Shown here: positions 45,677 through 54,251 of the stretch, piece by piece
Layout of the letters: each line of letters opens with the position of its first letter
How positions within the stretch are numbered: position 1 is the first letter of the stretch
DNA from: Desulfosudis oleivorans Hxd3
GTDB taxonomy: Bacteria > Desulfobacterota > Desulfobacteria > Desulfobacterales > Desulfosudaceae
NCBI RefSeq assembly: GCF_000018405.1
Contig: NC_009943.1
Coordinates: 1,305,001-1,369,000 of the forward strand
Direction: 5' to 3'
DNA length: 64,000 bases
The notes under the pieces: model-generated
The model's input: the letters and a program-made list of their open reading frames with translations, nothing else
The model's database searches: none
What the model was told of the DNA's origin: nothing
Program-made: the position numbers and the translations under genes

Positions 45677-47372
45677 TCATATCTTCTCTTGCAGGATTTT
45701 CGGTGTCCAACGTGTCCAGGACCATAACGCCATACCCCATGATCACGTTAAGAATATTATTGAAATCATGGGCAATCCCACCTGCCAGCGTACCGATTGC
45801 CTCCATCTTCTGGGAATGCCGAAGTTGGGCCTCAAGCTTTTGACGTTCGGTGATGTCAATATTTATACCCCTAAATCCAAGAAGAGCTCCCCTGCTGTCC
45901 AAAATCGGCAAACCGCTTGTTTCCAGAAAAACGATACCGCCATCCTTGTGCACGTATGAATTGACATAGTTGGCAAACGAGTTTTTTGAGGCAAAGGACG
46001 TTAAGAGTTCTTCCTTTGTTTGTTCTTTTTTGTCGGCAGGAAAGAAATCATAAAAATATTTTTTCCCGACTATCTCTTCAGGCGTGTAGCCCAGCATTTC
46101 CTCGGCCACCTGACTCGTATAGGTAAATAGGCCGTCACCATCGACTTCCCATATCCATTCTTTAGTGTTTTCAGCGACCTGCCTGAAACGTTCCTCGCTT
46201 TTCCTCAGCGACTCTTCCCACTGCTTGCGCTCGGTCATGTCCCGGATCACGCCGACGAGAAACTTTTTCCCGGCCGGGTCGACGTAACGGGTTTTTCGTG
46301 TGACGATCGTGCGAGCCTCTCCGCTGGACAAGTTGGTAAGAAATTCTTCATTCACATTTTCCTTGCCGGTATCCAGAACAATGTCATCCATCCTCCGGAA
46401 GACCTCGACCTCTTTTTCAGGAAACATATCATCGCCATTCTCCCCGATGAGACTCTCTCGCGGACGGCCGACAATCGCGCACAATGCCTCATTGACAAGC
46501 ACAAAGCGCCGTTTGTCATCCTTGACGAAGGCAGGGTCCGCGATCGTGTTGATGATGTTGTCGAGAAAGGCTCTCGCTGCCGCCTCCGCCTGCTTGCGTT
46601 CGGTGATGTCCCGGATATTGCATTGGACCAAATCCGCCTTGTCAACCATATAAATGTCGCTGTATAAAACTTGCCCGGTCTTCTTTTGTATCGGCATATC
46701 TTTGTAATGCATAATGCCGTCCTGCTCCAGGGCCTGCAATAATTCCTGAACAGTTCCAAGATTATCTGGGAAACCGATATCCTCTAAGCGCTTTCCGAGG
46801 AGCTCTTGATTGGAATAACCCGACATCAACGTCATAGCCGGATTGGCCTGGACGATATGTCCCTGGCTTTTTTCGAGAAGTAATATTCCGTCGTTGGCGG
46901 TCTCAAAAAGGCGCCTGTAGCGCTTTTCAGAATCCGCCAGTAAGGTTTCCAATTGCCTTCGCTCGGTAATATCCTCTATGGCCAGGAGGATGATCCGCTC
47001 TTTGCCCCACGCACGTTCAATCTGCCGGGCATTTAAAAGCATGATGCGCCTGCCGATGTCCGCAAAATCGTGTTCAACCTCATAGTCATCAAAGGTTGTT
47101 TTTTGTGGAAGGATGGTTTCCAGCAGATCCCGCAGCCTGGGGATATCCCACTGTTGATTGCCCAGGTCATAAATCAGCTGCCCCACCGTCTCCTCAGGGT
47201 TTACCTTAAAGGCTTTATAGAAGGAGCGGGTGGCGGAGACCACCCTTAAATCATGATCCAGAACGATTAAGGGCTCACGCACGGTGTTGATGATGCTCTC
47301 GGCGTATTCGCGGGCTTCATCCGCGGGTGGTGTATTTGTTTCCACGTTCTTTTTCGCCTTTTCTTTAATCAT
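45597..47372 (-). CDS. Hybrid histidine kinase, N-terminal part (four PAS domains and HisKA), separated by frameshift
   Basis: About 591 residues with no membrane segment. Four PAS domains follow each other (about 20-130, 145-260, 275-395 and 400-520), each ending near an ITER/MTER motif. The HisKA dimerisation helix has the phospho-His in GTLAGGIAHDFNNILN. The frame ends at SRKKTC just after HisKA, because of an eight-base homopolymer at 45605-45612; the ATPase continues in another frame. I chose the ATG at 47372 behind GGCGGAAG. A sigma54-like element is about 150 bp upstream. Confidence 0.8.
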   Translation of the reverse strand: MIKEKAKKNVETNTPPADEAREYAESIINTVREPLIVLDHDLRVVSATRSFYKAFKVNPEETVGQLIYDLGNQQWDIPRLRDLLETILPQKTTFDDYEVEHDFADIGRRIMLLNARQIERAWGKERIILLAIEDITERRQLETLLADSEKRYRRLFETANDGILLLEKSQGHIVQANPAMTLMSGYSNQELLGKRLEDIGFPDNLGTVQELLQALEQDGIMHYKDMPIQKKTGQVLYSDIYMVDKADLVQCNIRDITERKQAEAAARAFLDNIINTIADPAFVKDDKRRFVLVNEALCAIVGRPRESLIGENGDDMFPEKEVEVFRRMDDIVLDTGKENVNEEFLTNLSSGEARTIVTRKTRYVDPAGKKFLVGVIRDMTERKQWEESLRKSEERFRQVAENTKEWIWEVDGDGLFTYTSQVAEEMLGYTPEEIVGKKYFYDFFPADKKEQTKEELLTSFASKNSFANYVNSYVHKDGGIVFLETSGLPILDSRGALLGFRGINIDITERQKLEAQLRHSQKMEAIGTLAGGIAHDFNNILNVIMGYGVMVLDTLDTENPAREDMNEVLTAADRAADLTRRLLVFSRKKTC

Positions 47373-47523
47373 TTTCTTCCGCCTCAAACAGTATTATTTT
47401 CTTTTTTTCTGTTTTGTATCGGTTGATGATCCTTGAATGACTGAATTTTTACAGGATTCATCTTATCCCAAACGGATAATTCCCGGCGAAAAACGAATGT
47501 AACAGCACACCGCAATAAATTAG

Positions 47524-47539
47524 TACAAGCATCATGCCA
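47524..47539 (-). promoter_or_regulatory. Possible sigma54 promoter of the PAS kinase
   Basis: On the minus strand TGGCATG-N4-TTGTA has the correct -24/-12 spacing and differs from the consensus mainly at the C of the -12 GC. The predicted start is about 140 nt before the kinase gene. The rest of the 47373-47717 gap is AT-rich with one terminator. Confidence 0.4.
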
Positions 47540-47630
47540 GAAGTTGAAAATCGGGGTTATTGACTTAATTAATTGGTTTTTTTATTGAATAGGACTTGGG
47601 AAATGTGGATTGAGATGTGTCGAAACAAGA

Positions 47631-47675
47631 AAAAAAGGTCATATATAACCTTTGGGTTATAATATGACCTTTTTT
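47631..47675. terminator. Bidirectional rho-independent terminator
   Basis: A long near-perfect hairpin (AAAAAAGGTCATAT on the left, ATATGACCTTTTTT on the right, with TAACC/GGTTA extending the stem and a TTT loop). A/T runs on both sides allow termination in both directions. It lies 43 bp past the stop of the diguanylate cyclase gene on the minus strand. Confidence 0.85.
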
Positions 47676-47717
47676 ATATGACTCTCACCGATCTAAAAAT
47701 TTTATGAACTATCCGGG

Positions 47718-48800
47718 TTAGCCCTTGTATGCCAAGGGTTTGCTGTATTCAACCCTGTCCTTTCCAGCGGCCTTGGCCCTGTAAAGGGCTTCATCCACCA
47801 TGGAGATCAGCGTGTCAATCGAAACACCGGTCTGGACATAAGCCGTGACGCCGATGGATACGGTGATCCGCAGGTTCCTGTCGATTTCAGGAAAAGAGAG
47901 TTGCCGCGTGGCCGACAGCAGGCGCTCCACACAGGCGGGGTTGCAGTCATTGCAGTCACTGCTCACAAAAATAACAAAGAACTCCTCGCCTCCGTAACGG
48001 CCCAGATAATCCTCTGTCCGAATGTTCATTCGGATCGTTCGGGCAAACGCTTTTAAAACCGTATCCCCGGCCTGATGCCCGTATATATCATTGACGTTTT
48101 TAAAATCATCAAGGTCCAGGATGCAGAGGGTAAACGGTGATCCGGCGCGGTCTGAAAACGATTTTTCCCGTTTTAGGATTTCAAGAATTTCCCGCCGGTT
48201 GTAAACATTGGTCAGGGGGTCGCGCGTTGCCAGCAGCTTGACCTTTTGCCTTAACCTGAAAACATAGGTGGATATGTATGAGACCCACAGCAAGGCGATA
48301 AACAGGATCATGGTACGGATAATTTCCGTCATCACGTCAATCGATTCGGGATGGTTTCGATAAAGCAGCATCATGGAAAAAACATACAGCGTGACCGCCA
48401 TGGCGACGAGGGCGAGAAAGGCGCGAAACCGCAACTGGAAAATACCGTACATAAACATCAGAATATAGATCGTGATGATACTGCCCCGGATGTTCGGACC
48501 GGTGAAGTAAGCCATCACCGCGGCCCAGCAGATGGCGACGGACAATTGAAAGACGGTCAGGCTGGGGTCTTTGAATTTACGGTTTGCCCCTGAATAAATC
48601 ATGAAAAAAATGCCGGTATAGATTACCAGCAGGGACAGAAACAGCAGAAAAATACCATTCAGTGTAATATGATTGGTCGCCCCCCCGGAATGACAGATCA
48701 GGGTGGCAAGGAAGATAACAAAATACCCGGAAAGCGCTAAAAATGCTCTTCGCATCCGCAGCGCCTGACCCGAATCGTTTTTTGGTATAAAACTAATCAT
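47718..48800 (-). CDS. Membrane diguanylate cyclase (GGDEF), paralog of 27788
   Basis: A 360-residue c-di-GMP synthase with about six hydrophobic helices and a C-terminal GGDEF domain bearing RYGGEEF, LDLDDFKNVND and YGHQAGDTVLKAFA. It aligns along its whole length with the protein at 27788-28861 (QALRMRRA, FKDPSLTVFQL, NRREILEILKREKSFSDR). I chose the ATG at 48800, which matches the paralog's start; the longer frame to 48863 would place its first codon inside the -35 box. It lies beside a kinase and an HD-GYP regulator with opposing activity. Confidence 0.9.
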   Translation of the reverse strand: MISFIPKNDSGQALRMRRAFLALSGYFVIFLATLICHSGGATNHITLNGIFLLFLSLLVIYTGIFFMIYSGANRKFKDPSLTVFQLSVAICWAAVMAYFTGPNIRGSIITIYILMFMYGIFQLRFRAFLALVAMAVTLYVFSMMLLYRNHPESIDVMTEIIRTMILFIALLWVSYISTYVFRLRQKVKLLATRDPLTNVYNRREILEILKREKSFSDRAGSPFTLCILDLDDFKNVNDIYGHQAGDTVLKAFARTIRMNIRTEDYLGRYGGEEFFVIFVSSDCNDCNPACVERLLSATRQLSFPEIDRNLRITVSIGVTAYVQTGVSIDTLISMVDEALYRAKAAGKDRVEYSKPLAYKG

Positions 48801-48834
48801 TTTAAAAGATAAGAAGTTGTTTTTAAGGCCGATA

Positions 48835-48863
48835 TCCATATCAAGGCTGTTCTTGTGTGTCAA
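48835..48863 (-). promoter_or_regulatory. Sigma70-type promoter of the diguanylate cyclase
   Basis: TTGACA (48863-48858), a 17-bp spacer and TATGGA (48840-48835) on the minus strand, giving a ~30-nt leader before the ATG at 48800. Its position argues against the longer upstream start. Confidence 0.5.
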
Positions 48864-48904
48864 CTTTTTTTCTTATACGCTATTCAGGTTTTCCCGTAAT
48901 CAGG

Positions 48905-48923
48905 TTTCGATTCCGATTGTCCG
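48905..48923. repeat. Degenerate ATCGNN repeat, copy 5
   Basis: TTTCGATTCCGATTGTCCG keeps the six-base spacing of the family in the divergent gap between the diguanylate cyclase and the alcohol dehydrogenase. It is short and could be chance. Confidence 0.4.
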
Positions 48924-48985
48924 TTATTTATGATAAGTGAGTGGCAGGCCATTCATCTTTTTTATAGACATGGAAAGGCATCAAT

Positions 48986-50224
48986 ATGATCTGGACCTTA
49001 AAGAAAGCGTACTACCGCATATTTCAATTCTGCATGGGGTTGGGGATGAAGGTGATGCCCTGGATCGAGCCGACGGTGATCGAGGGGCCGGGCTGCATCG
49101 GAAAACTGCCTGCCGCTATCAAAGAGAAGGGCTTTACCCGGGTGCTGGTGGTCACGGACGCCGTACTGATGGGCCTGAACATGCTGGATGCGCTGTTCGA
49201 TGCATTGAAGGCGGCCGGCATTCAATACGCGCTTTATGACCAGGTCCAGCCCAATCCCACGATTGAGAATATTGAGGCGGCCCTCAAGGTTTATAAGGAC
49301 AATAACTGCCAGGCCATTATCGCGTTCGGTGGCGGCTCGCCCATGGACTGCGCCAAGGCCACCGGCGCCCGGGTGGCCCGCCCGAACCGATCGGTAGCCA
49401 AAATGAGGGGCCTGTTCAAGGTCATCATGCCTGCCTTTAAAATGGGGTCTCTGATACCGCCCGTGCTTTTCGCCGTGCCCACAACCGCGGGGACCGGATC
49501 TGAAACCACCATAGCGGCGGTGGTGTCGGACCCGGCCACCCACGAAAAGTATCCGATTACCGACCCTTCGATCCGGCCGCGATACGCGGTGCTGGACCCG
49601 ATGCTGACCGTGGGCCTGCCGCCGCACATCACCGCCACCACCGGCATGGATGCCCTGACCCACGCGGTGGAGTCGTACATCGGCAAGTTTTATAACAGCC
49701 GGGACACGCGGCAGAAGGCGGTACTGGCGGTGGAAATAATCTTCAAGAACATTGAAAATGCGTATCAGAACGGACAGGACGTTGAAGCAAGGGGCCAGAT
49801 GCTGCGGGCCGCGTATTACGGCGGATATACCTTTACCCGGGGCGGGGTGGGCAACATTCATTGCATCGGCCACAACCTGGGCGGCATGTACGGTGTGCCC
49901 CATGGCCTGGCCATGCCGGTGATCATGCCCCATGTGCTGGAGTGGTATGGAGCGGTGGCGCACAAACCACTTTCCGAACTGGCTGATGTTGCCGGGGTGT
50001 CCAAACCCGGCATGGACCGGCCTCAGAAAGCCAATGCCTTTATTCAGGCCATTAAGGATTTGAACACGCGGATGAACATTCCTGACAGGCTTGACTGTAT
50101 CAGGGATGAAGATATTCCGATCATTGCCGAACGCGCGTTAATGGAGTGCAACCCGACCTACCCGGTTCCAAAGATCATGAGCAAGGCGGACTGCATGGCG
50201 GTTATCAGGCAGCTCAAGGCGTAG
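48986..50224 (+). CDS. Iron-containing alcohol dehydrogenase
   Basis: Group III metal-dependent alcohol dehydrogenase of 412 residues, NAD(P)-linked and cytoplasmic. It shows the dinucleotide loop AFGGGSPMDCAKATGARVA, PTTAGTGSETT, and the metal ligands in TGMDALTHAVESYI, GNIHCIGHNLGG and GVPHGLAMPVIMPHVLEW. The N-terminus (TLKKAYYRIFQFCMGLGMK) is longer than in the shortest members. It may oxidise alcohols or reduce aldehydes; no substrate can be inferred from the neighbours. It is a single gene. Confidence 0.94.
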   Translation: MIWTLKKAYYRIFQFCMGLGMKVMPWIEPTVIEGPGCIGKLPAAIKEKGFTRVLVVTDAVLMGLNMLDALFDALKAAGIQYALYDQVQPNPTIENIEAALKVYKDNNCQAIIAFGGGSPMDCAKATGARVARPNRSVAKMRGLFKVIMPAFKMGSLIPPVLFAVPTTAGTGSETTIAAVVSDPATHEKYPITDPSIRPRYAVLDPMLTVGLPPHITATTGMDALTHAVESYIGKFYNSRDTRQKAVLAVEIIFKNIENAYQNGQDVEARGQMLRAAYYGGYTFTRGGVGNIHCIGHNLGGMYGVPHGLAMPVIMPHVLEWYGAVAHKPLSELADVAGVSKPGMDRPQKANAFIQAIKDLNTRMNIPDRLDCIRDEDIPIIAERALMECNPTYPVPKIMSKADCMAVIRQLKA

Positions 50225-50253
50225 CCCGGATATTTCATGAAACATCCGGGTTC
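50222..50253. repeat. CCGGGT palindrome
   Basis: CCCGGAT-A-TTTCATGAAA-C-ATCCGGG forms a long hairpin directly after the alcohol dehydrogenase stop. No T-run follows. Similar half-sites (TATCCGGGTTA-like) occur at about 47706, 51139 and 58876, so it may be a dispersed repeat; it could also act as a weak terminator. Confidence 0.5.
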
Positions 50254-50304
50254 ATTATTGTCCAAAAACAGTTTTAATCTTGGCAGGACATATCTCCGGT
50301 TGTT

Positions 50305-50344
50305 TATCGAAATCGCTATCGGTATCGGTATCGAAATCGAATTG
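50305..50344. repeat. ATCGNN hexamer-periodic dispersed repeat, copy 6
   Basis: Forty bases of ATCGAA, ATCGCT, ATCGGT, ATCGGT and ATCGAA units with exact six-base period, in the gap between two convergent genes (50225-50429). Confidence 0.85.
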
Positions 50345-50429
50345 TCTTTACGGCAGTGCCCTCAAAGAGTATTTCCCATTCAACCCGTGCAACAGACGGG
50401 CTATGCCATTTATAGGCGGTATTTCGTCC

Positions 50430-50990
50430 CTATGACCAGCGCATCTTAAACACAGTGGCGGGGGCACCGAGCCATGACCGCTCGATGATTTCAGACTTAA
50501 CCTCTTTTTTGATCACCAGTTCTATTGTTCTTTCTATCCACCCCATGCCCACAAGGTACCATTCTTCAAAATCAGGATCAAAATCGGTTATCGTGATGAT
50601 AATCTCATTGTCCGATACCATCTTCTTTTCAATAGTGATGGAATCATATACATTTTTAACAATTTGCTGAAAAGCGCCCAGCGCCGACTCAGCATCCTTT
50701 TTATTGAGAACCGTTTTGTAAATGGTGGTCATCGTTGTCTCACCGGCCATTCTTCCCCATTCCCGCAGAACGTCGGGCTTTTTTCCGGCATTCACCTGGC
50801 ACACGGCTTTAAAACAGTTTTTATAGGTTTCAAACGGGTACCATTTGGATGCCAGAACCAGCGTTGAGATATTTTTTTTGTCTTCGTCCGTAAGCAGTTT
50901 TTCACAGGCCCCTGTCTTGTCCGCCTTGATTGCCTTGACAAAGGTCACCAACATACTTCCCTTGACCTGGCTCACCTTGACCTTGCTCAT
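50430..50990 (-). CDS. Conserved hypothetical protein (possibly DUF2378/TIGR02265-like)
   Basis: A 186-residue soluble protein beginning MSKVKVSQVKGSMLVTFVKA. The phrase LVLASKWYPFETYKNCFKAV and the C-terminal strand-rich half (EIIITITDF, FEEWYLVGMGWIERTIELV) recall a family first noted in Myxococcus (TIGR02265), but I am not certain. There is no signal peptide or catalytic motif. It is divergent from the exported-hydrolase operon, across 426 bp. Confidence 0.7.
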   Translation of the reverse strand: MSKVKVSQVKGSMLVTFVKAIKADKTGACEKLLTDEDKKNISTLVLASKWYPFETYKNCFKAVCQVNAGKKPDVLREWGRMAGETTMTTIYKTVLNKKDAESALGAFQQIVKNVYDSITIEKKMVSDNEIIITITDFDPDFEEWYLVGMGWIERTIELVIKKEVKSEIIERSWLGAPATVFKMRWS

Positions 50991-51243
50991 AGAAATCGCC
51001 TTTCCATTAAAGAAACAATTTTTTCAGACATTCGGTATTGAATTATCATCATACTATTATCGGCACAACCCAGCCAGAATATTTTATGGAATTTTTCAAC
51101 AGGGATGGATATCCATCTTCCAGCCAAATCAACCCGTGAAATATTCGGGTTAGTTTTTACTGACGGCCACCTCCATAAAGAAGATTCTGTTTTTTCTAAT
51201 TAGAAGAAGCTTTTAGCTCGGTTTTCATATTATAGCCTCAAAA

Positions 51244-51298
51244 TTACCATATAAGGTAAGTTCTGCTATTTGGTAAAAGATTCTTTGTTATTTGGCAG
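51244..51298 (+). promoter_or_regulatory. Possible activator-binding sites upstream of the sigma54 promoter
   Basis: TTACC-ATATAA-GGTAA is a perfect 5-bp inverted repeat (51244-51259). Two direct repeats TATTTGGTAA (51267) and TATTTGGCAG (51289) follow, 22 bp apart, i.e. about two helical turns. Their place 50-105 bp before a -24/-12 element suits an enhancer-binding protein. The rest of the gap from 50991 is AT-rich without other clear signals. Confidence 0.4.
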
Positions 51299-51348
51299 TA
51301 TTGTTTTGGCCTAAAAATCAACACTCTGAAATATATATATAAATATTC

Positions 51349-51364
51349 TGGCACGATTAATGCC
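51349..51364 (+). promoter_or_regulatory. Sigma54-type promoter of the exported-hydrolase operon
   Basis: TGGCACG-N4-ATGCC has the exact GG/GC spacing of -24/-12 promoters, and TGGCACG matches the consensus fully. The predicted start near 51375 lies about 40 nt before the esterase ATG, which has AAAGGAGG upstream. Confidence 0.6.
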
Positions 51365-51416
51365 ATATAAAGAATGATAAAATAAAAGTCAGGCTTCATT
51401 AAAAGGAGGGCCTAGA

Positions 51417-53132
51417 ATGAAAAATTTAACCGTTTTTATTTTGGCTATTTTAACAGTTATCTCTTTTTCCCTGTCGATGCCGGGGTATTCCCATGCATTG
51501 GCCCCGCCCCCGCCTGAACCCGGTCCCGTTACTCCCCCGCCTGTTGGAAACGGAATAACCCAGGTGGATACAATGTACGGTGATGTTAAAGGTTTTATTG
51601 CCGATGAAGGTGTCGTTGCTTTTCTCGGGATTCCCTATGCAAAACCGCCTGTTGGCGAGCTGAGATTTGCCCCTCCGGTGGCCCCTGAATCCTGGGGAAA
51701 TATGCTTGAGGCAATGGATTTCGGGCCAGCCTGTCCGCAGCAGGAAATCGAACCAAGCGACATAATGAACTCGAATATCGATGAAGACTGCCTCACCCTG
51801 AATGTATGGACGCCTTCTGTAGATGATCAGGAGAGGGCCGTCATGTTCTGGATCCATGGCGGTGGTTATTTATGGGAGAGTTCGGGCGATAAGCTTTACT
51901 GTGGTGCCCGTTTGGCGGCACGCGAGAATGTCGTGGTCGTCAGTGTGGAGTATCGGCTCGGTGCCTTTGGTTTCAGTTATTTTGATGACGTTCCGGGCAG
52001 CGGCAACGCCGGATTGCTGGACCAGGTTCTGGCGCTTCGCTGGGTTCAGGACAATATTGTAGCCTTTGGCGGAAACCCTGACAATGTAACCATCTTTGGG
52101 GAGTCAGCCGGGAGTTACAGCGTTAGCGCGCTTCTTGGCATGCCGGCTGCCGAAGGCCTGTTTCATAAAGCGATCGGCCAGAGCGGTGGGAGTTCAACAT
52201 TCCGCCAGAAAGACTATGCCCGCCGTTCAACAGAGCTGCTCTATCAATATGCGGGTGTCAACACCCTGGCAGAACTGCGCCAGCTCAGCTGGCAGGAGGT
52301 GATGGCTGCACAGGAGCAGGTGATGGATACAACACTTCTGCCGGAAAACATATATGCCGGGGTTGTCGACGGCACGGTCTTTCCGGAGCCGCCCCTGCAT
52401 GCCATTGCCAGAGGTCAATCATCAAACATTCCCCTGATGGTGGGAACCACCCGGGACGAGGGACGGTGGTGGATGGTGGAAAATGCACTGCTGGCCCTTC
52501 CGGTTGCAACGCCACTGGCAACAATGACCGCATTCCCCTATTTTGAAAGGTCTATCCCTGACAATAAAACAGCGGCAGAGGGGATTTTCCTGTACTATCT
52601 TAACTATCCTGAACTTGCTGCCTCACCGAATCTTGTGTCTCTGGCCATGATGACGGATGCTTTTCTGCGTATTCCAACACTCAGGCAGGCTGAAGCACAA
52701 GTCGCGTATCAGCCCGGAAACGTTTTTGTCTACCGGTTTGACTGGAATCCGCCCTGCCCCGAGTACCCATTTCTGAACCTCGGCGCGCCGCACGGCGCAG
52801 AGCTGGCTTTTGTCACGGGATACCCCGAAGGCTGGCCCGAAGTTTACGGGGACGATGGTATTCCAACCGGCCTTCAGAGCCAGATGATGGATGCCTGGGC
52901 GTCGTTTGCCAAAACAGGAAATCCCAACCACGCAAACATGCCGGCATGGCGCCCTTATAATACCAGTGACCGCCCGACCATGCTTTTTAATGCAAGAGGC
53001 AATGACGCAACCAGCCGGCTGAAGAATGATCCGGACGGTTCAACACGGGCATTCTGGGATGCCCAGCCCTTTGATGGTATGAGTCCTCCCCTGTTGCCTG
53101 AGGATCTGTCCGGGTCGGGATTTATCTTTTGA
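51417..53132 (+). CDS. Exported carboxylesterase, type B
   Basis: An alpha/beta-hydrolase of 571 residues of the para-nitrobenzyl esterase/cholinesterase group. The signal peptide (about 1-27, ending YSHA) is followed by LAPPPPEPGP. Then come GFLGIPYA-like VAFLGIPYAKPPVGELRFAP, DEDCLTLNVWTP, the oxyanion loop MFWIHGGGY and the nucleophile elbow FGESAGSYS near residue 229. The catalytic Glu lies near TTRDEGRWWM and the His in LGAPHGAELAFV. It opens the operon behind a sigma54-type promoter. It probably cleaves ester substrates outside the cell. Confidence 0.93.
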   Translation: MKNLTVFILAILTVISFSLSMPGYSHALAPPPPEPGPVTPPPVGNGITQVDTMYGDVKGFIADEGVVAFLGIPYAKPPVGELRFAPPVAPESWGNMLEAMDFGPACPQQEIEPSDIMNSNIDEDCLTLNVWTPSVDDQERAVMFWIHGGGYLWESSGDKLYCGARLAARENVVVVSVEYRLGAFGFSYFDDVPGSGNAGLLDQVLALRWVQDNIVAFGGNPDNVTIFGESAGSYSVSALLGMPAAEGLFHKAIGQSGGSSTFRQKDYARRSTELLYQYAGVNTLAELRQLSWQEVMAAQEQVMDTTLLPENIYAGVVDGTVFPEPPLHAIARGQSSNIPLMVGTTRDEGRWWMVENALLALPVATPLATMTAFPYFERSIPDNKTAAEGIFLYYLNYPELAASPNLVSLAMMTDAFLRIPTLRQAEAQVAYQPGNVFVYRFDWNPPCPEYPFLNLGAPHGAELAFVTGYPEGWPEVYGDDGIPTGLQSQMMDAWASFAKTGNPNHANMPAWRPYNTSDRPTMLFNARGNDATSRLKNDPDGSTRAFWDAQPFDGMSPPLLPEDLSGSGFIF

Positions 53133-53205
53133 GGCCTTTAGAAAAAAAGACAGCCCTGCATAAAAACGCAAAGAGATAATCCAACGAATAAGGAGGAAAC
53201 GTAGA

Positions 53206-54225
53206 ATGAAAACAACTAGAAGGTTGATTTATGGTCTGGTTTGCATCGTCGCATGTTCCATGATTTTTTTTGGCTGTAAAGTAGCTGACACAAAGGTGGT
53301 CGTTTCAGATGCTTTTACCAGCAACTGGGACGGCAGCGGTGCCGACCCCGGTGAAATCCTGCCCAATGTTACTGCGTTTTATCTGCCTGCTAAGGAATAC
53401 AGAGGGTTGGTAGGATATCTTACAGCACAAAGGATCAGTGATGTCACCGTACGTTTTAAAATAGAGGATCCTCGTGATAACAGCTGGATACAGATCGGGC
53501 CGGACCTGACTACAAACAGTGATGGTATAGCCAAACTCAACCACCTGCGAAACTATATACCGGCTGATATTCTTGATCTGGCGCCCGTTGAGCTTCGGCT
53601 CATGGCCCAGGTAGAGTGCGATGACGGCTGGTCTGAAGACAAGCAAGGGGTTCTGAATATTCTCAGCAATGACACCAGCGCTAATCCGGATGTTCTATTT
53701 ACCGATCATGACAACACCATTCACGCCACCGGCGGAGCCAATACGATTTTAGATTATATTGATTTTGTGAATATGTTTGGCTATGACTGGCCCTACGTGG
53801 ATCGCTATGTAAAAGATATCCTCCCCGATATTCTTGACCGTGCGGATGTGGTCATTATTACCGGCCAGCCTGAAAGTGTCAGGCCACTGACCCGTGACCA
53901 GATGGTTCAGCATTTCTCCCCGGATGGAACAAGAACGGTTCCGATTATTGTTAAAGCGGATATGAACTGCGCCGAGAGTTCAGATTACAAAGCCGCTACA
54001 ATCACCATTTTACGCAATCTCTATGGCGCGGAACACTGCCTGGCAATGGTGGGCGACACAGCAAGCGAAGACGGGTATGGCGCTCTGGCCTCCGGCGTTG
54101 AATATATCCCATTTCAGATCATGAAATTGCTTCAAGACAGTCTTGCAATAGGCGGCGGTTTTGCTCCCGTTGACCCCGATGACATTGCCTGGGACTGGCG
54201 GGATGTTTACAGCCGTATATTCTGA
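53206..54225 (+). CDS. HAD-like lipoprotein (LNS2/App1-like)
   Basis: A 339-residue protein with a lipoprotein signal ending MIFFGC. Residues ~30-150 look like a beta-rich domain (DVTVRFKIEDPRDNSWIQIG). The C-terminal half has HAD-type motifs: the nucleophile in VLFTDHDNTIH, VVIITGQPESVRP, and the acidic motif MVGDTASEDGYG. The order resembles LNS2/App1-type phosphatidate phosphatases. A phospholipid or phosphate-ester substrate would fit an operon of lipases, but this is inference. It lies 73 bp after the esterase. Confidence 0.7.
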   Translation: MKTTRRLIYGLVCIVACSMIFFGCKVADTKVVVSDAFTSNWDGSGADPGEILPNVTAFYLPAKEYRGLVGYLTAQRISDVTVRFKIEDPRDNSWIQIGPDLTTNSDGIAKLNHLRNYIPADILDLAPVELRLMAQVECDDGWSEDKQGVLNILSNDTSANPDVLFTDHDNTIHATGGANTILDYIDFVNMFGYDWPYVDRYVKDILPDILDRADVVIITGQPESVRPLTRDQMVQHFSPDGTRTVPIIVKADMNCAESSDYKAATITILRNLYGAEHCLAMVGDTASEDGYGALASGVEYIPFQIMKLLQDSLAIGGGFAPVDPDDIAWDWRDVYSRIF

Positions 54226-54251
54226 TCCAGAAAAAGACAGAGAGATTGATC

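Noticed and set aside
48800-48863. Upstream TTG start for the second diguanylate cyclase
   Set aside because: The codon lies in a TTGACA -35 box, and the paralog starts at the position matching ATG 48800.
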